Shown here: one piece after another, positions 61,308 through 64,000 of the stretch
Layout of the letters: each line of letters starts with the position of its first letter
Position numbering within the stretch: the stretch's first letter is position 1
Assembly: GCF_037975245.1 (NCBI RefSeq)
Contig: NC_092575.1
Span: 12,509,001-12,573,000, forward strand
From: Apostichopus japonicus
Taxonomy: Eukaryota > Echinodermata > Holothuroidea > Aspidochirotida > Stichopodidae
DNA length: 64,000 nucleotides
Direction of reading: 5' to 3'
Translations under genes and position numbers: made by a program
Notes under the pieces: generated by a model
What the model saw: only the letters and a program-made list of their open reading frames with translations
Database searches by the model: none
Told to the model about the DNA's origin: nothing

Positions 61308-61877
61308 TGAATGTAGATAAAGAGGTAAATAGAGAGGTGGAACGATGGATGGACGCATGGACGAATTTATGGATGGATCGATGGTTTCAAGGTTGAATAG
61401 ACGGTAGAATGGATAATTGGTTAAATGGTTGGATGCATGGTTGAATGGATAGATGGATAGGCAGATGGATACATTGAAAGATGAATACATGGACGTATAG
61501 ATACTTTAACAGAAAGACAAATAGCTAGATGGATGGATGGACGGACTGATTGAAGCGCGGACAGACAGACGAGAGATATGTATTATATATTATATCTGAC
61601 ATATATTACATCTTACATCTTACCTCATCTTTCATCATCTTACATCTTATATGTTAGATCTTAGATCTTAGATATCAGATATCAGATATCAGATATTATG
61701 TATTAGATATCATACACCATATATCATACGTTATACGTTCCACGTTTTGCGTTTTACGGTGTACGTTGCACGTTGTACGTTGCACGTGGTATGGTCTCTG
61801 TTGTATGTTGTATATTATGTGTTGTTTGTTGTATGTTATATGTTATATATTCAACAAAATTACAATAATTTCTGCAG
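61308..61877. other. Degenerate short repeats, no gene
   Basis: Decayed GGAT/GATG text to about 61560, then runs such as atcttacatctta, gatatcagatatcagatatc and ttgtatgttgtatatt. These look like slippage products. An acceptor at 61876-61877 begins the next exon. Confidence 0.7.
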
Positions 61878-63139
61878 TATTGGCCATTATATAAACTGTC
61901 AACTACCGACATATTTGATCAGGAAATAATTGAAACACTCCGTAACGTCAGCAATGAAATTGATGAAAACAGACGAACGGAAAATAAGAGAATAGCAGCT
62001 GGATCTGCTGTCGGGATTATCGGGGGAACTATTGCCTTAGCCGCAGCACTCTTTACCCCAGCTGGAGCAGCTTTTCTAATGGCTGCAGGAGCAGCATTTG
62101 GCGCTGCAGGAGCAGGAGTTAGCATTGCTGCAACGTGGGACAAACTAAAGAAAGACACTCGGCAGGTTCTTTGCGTACAGATTCCATTAGAAACATTCAT
62201 CGAAATTCAGAGACAGTTGGCAGAAGTCACCGTTTTCCTTAACTTGACGTGCGATGTCATTCACTCCACAAATGTCACTAGCTGTTTAGATGCAGACCAA
62301 GTACAAGAAATAGAAAGATGCATACAGGATTTAAAAGGGAAAAGCAACTTAGAAATAGGCACCTTGCAGGAAGCACTGTCTCATATACATGATGGGACTG
62401 TTGCTCTTCTTGATTTTATTTCCAATGCGGCATCGTCTGACTGATACGCTCGCTCGTGAGTGGGAAGAAAAGCGCAAGAAGGCAAAAGAGAATCCTTTGG
62501 GGGACCTTCCTGATTCCATTAAGAATTTGGTTAATAGTGATAAGTCGAAAGGGGTTACATTCCTCACACTTATTAAGCTATTGTATTATCCCGGGCAAGG
62601 TATTTCTCATCATAATCCTACAGGTGATGTTACAAATCCAGGAAAGGCAAATTTACAAATGGAGCTTGCTCAAGGGGGACTACTGTTTGGCCGTACAGCA
62701 GTAAATGTTGCCAATGTTAGTGTTTTCTTCCTTGTGTGGATTGACGGAATGTATATTAATGTGATTAACATATACTTCTGGGTTGATTCTTATTGCTTCA
62801 TATTGCGATTCCAATTTTCATGGTTGATTGAAGTCTGTCAGACATTCAGTTAATTTTGCATATAAGTTTTTAGACCACTTGCCTTATACTTTGTTTTTTC
62901 AGGTAGGAGAAGACTTAGTTGCAGTTGGAAGTAGCGTCTATAAAATTGCAAGAGGAGTTTCAGTTGCCGGAGTTCTGCTGGGCTCGCTTGGAATTTTAGT
63001 TGACGTTGCTTTCCTTACAAATGCTTTAATTGGTGTACATGCAGACAAAAAGGGGGAGTTTTCTCGGGCCGTCAGCGAAGTAGCTGACGAAATGCAAATA
63101 TTGAACACGATTCTAAGAGAATTAACTGTTAGTAATTAA
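61878..63139 (+). CDS. Apolipoprotein-L-like protein, 5' end not identified, frameshifted
   Basis: After acceptor tttctgcag the first exon (61878-62700) encodes EIIETLRNVSNEIDENRRTE, then a Gly/Ala-rich hydrophobic hairpin with AAGSAVGIIGGTIALAAALF and GAAFGAAGAGVSIAATW. This is the pattern of the ApoL family, whose members insert into membranes. The frame hits a stop at 62442-62444. Skipping one base there lets it resume as DTLAREWEEKRKKAKENP to donor gtaaat at 62701. The second exon (62903-63139) encodes KIARGVSVAGVLLGSLGILVD, a second hydrophobic segment, then an amphipathic helix and stop. Exon phases agree (0-0). No start codon exon was found upstream; the GATA array may lie in an intron. 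The frameshift may be real decay, an allele or a sequencing error. Confidence 0.72.
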
Positions 63140-63142
63140 CTA

Positions 63143-63639
63143 ACAAAATTAAAATGAAATCTAAATAGACAGTTCTTTTAATCCGATATTTGATGTTAAA
63201 AATGATATAAAAATCGTTTGTCAAATATATCAGAGTCGCCTTATAACATCATTAAAGCCACAAGTAGCAGGGACAATGGAAGATATATTGCTCACTATTT
63301 TATACACAAGTTACATGTTTAGCTCATGATACCAGTTGTTGACAATGTTTGTGTGCTTTTTTACCATGTTTTATGAACGAAATGGCTCAGATGTCATGTT
63401 AAACTGCTCACCACTTCTGGTTCGAGCTATAAAACAGTATCTTGATCCGATAACGATTTATGTTAGTAGACCAAACTTAAAATTAGCTCTTCTTATGAGA
63501 GCATAGATTGCCGACAGGTCTAAGTCTCTCTAGCAAAATGAGTTCTACTATGATTTGTATGCTTGAACGAAATGTCAATGAATGTCAGTATAACCAACTA
63601 TATACATGGGTTCTCCCTTCCGACGTGTAATGACGATAG
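63143..63639. other. No gene recognised
   Basis: AT-rich 3' flank of the ApoL-like gene. I see no clear AATAAA close to the stop and no other feature. Confidence 0.4.
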
Positions 63640-63825
63640 CTTTAATATAAACATAAACCAAAAGCACACCAGCAACTTAGATTATGTGAAATACCTAGGT
63701 ATTATCGTTTTAAAACTAGAATGGCAAAACCAAGTGTCTCAAATTTCTACAGAGTTCGCAAAAGCTGTTGGAATAATCGGACGACTAAGTGCACATTACC
63801 AAAGAAGTATTTTACTTAATATATA
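63640..63825 (+). mobile_element. LINE reverse-transcriptase fragment
   Basis: An open stretch encodes LDYVKYLGIIVLKLEWQNQV, then KAVGIIGRLSAHYQ and ILLNIY. This resembles the region after the catalytic box of Jockey/CR1-group RTs (VKYLGV... KAIGII... LL.LY). It is cut off at 63825 by the next element. Confidence 0.65.
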
Positions 63826-64000
63826 CAGGTGCGTATCCAGGGGGGGCGTTGGGGGCGCGCGCCCCCCGGGTAAGGAAAAGAGGAGAGAAAAAAGAGAAGA
63901 AAAAAGGGAAAAGGAGGGGGAAAAAAGAAAAGGAGGAGAGGAAGGAAGGGAAAAGAAAAAGAAAAAAGAGAGAAAAAGGAGAAAAGGAGGGAGTAGAAGA
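63826..64000. mobile_element. Probable hAT-type transposon terminus
   Basis: caggtgcgtatccagggggg, followed by a GC-rich palindromic ggggcgcgcgcccccc, resembles the CAGNGGCGNANCCAGGG ends of hAT-related elements in invertebrates. The rest to the window edge is a purine-only tract (63870-64000). The other end lies outside the window. Confidence 0.5.

Overview
The window reads as nuclear DNA of an AT-rich, repeat-laden invertebrate. Evidence is split genes with GT/AG introns, many retroelement and DNA-transposon remnants, and long microsatellites. An adhesion GPCR with an LDL-receptor class A module, beside an apolipoprotein-L-like gene, would fit a deuterostome such as an echinoderm. That assignment is inference; the sequence gives no decisive taxonomic marker.

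Layout: 1-5295 holds no recognised host gene, only a decayed Penelope-like retroelement (minus strand, about 1860-3824). From about 5296 to 60085 there is one large direct duplication. Copy A is about 5296-29310 and copy B about 32228-60085; a residual fragment of a further copy (30697-32228) is fused to the left end of B. Each copy carries one complete adhesion-type GPCR gene on the plus strand (A 5608-20916, B 32534-56453). Exons follow in the same order in both: signal peptide, LDLa module, a tandem array of short exons for a Ser/Thr/Pro-rich stalk, an HRM-like module on two exons, GAIN domain on three, GPS motif, then seven transmembrane helices on four. All junction phases agree. The stalk exons are 66 nt, symmetric phase 1-1, on a repeat of about 200 bp: 10 units in A and 41 in B, where 10-unit blocks of about 1.93 kb are homogenised. 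The paralogues would therefore make receptors differing mainly in stalk length.

Copy A alone carries two notable insertions. At 9587-10582, between the LDLa and stalk exons, lies a tandem array with a 336-341 bp period, each unit having tRNA-like A/B boxes and a type I hammerhead ribozyme, i.e. retrozyme-like. At 23731-28515 lies a 4.8 kb CACTA-like element whose empty site is preserved in copy B; a long inverted repeat is nested inside it. Both copies share a U2-snRNA-headed SINE-like insertion with target-site duplications and a CR1/L2-like LINE tail. Copy B has 1.2 kb of GATA repeats in its LDLa-stalk intron, and a second 1.2 kb GATA array starts where the duplication ends.

After the second GATA array lies an apolipoprotein-L-like gene (61878-63139), its 5' end not identified and with an apparent single-base frameshift. 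A LINE fragment interrupted by a probable hAT-type terminus runs off the right edge.
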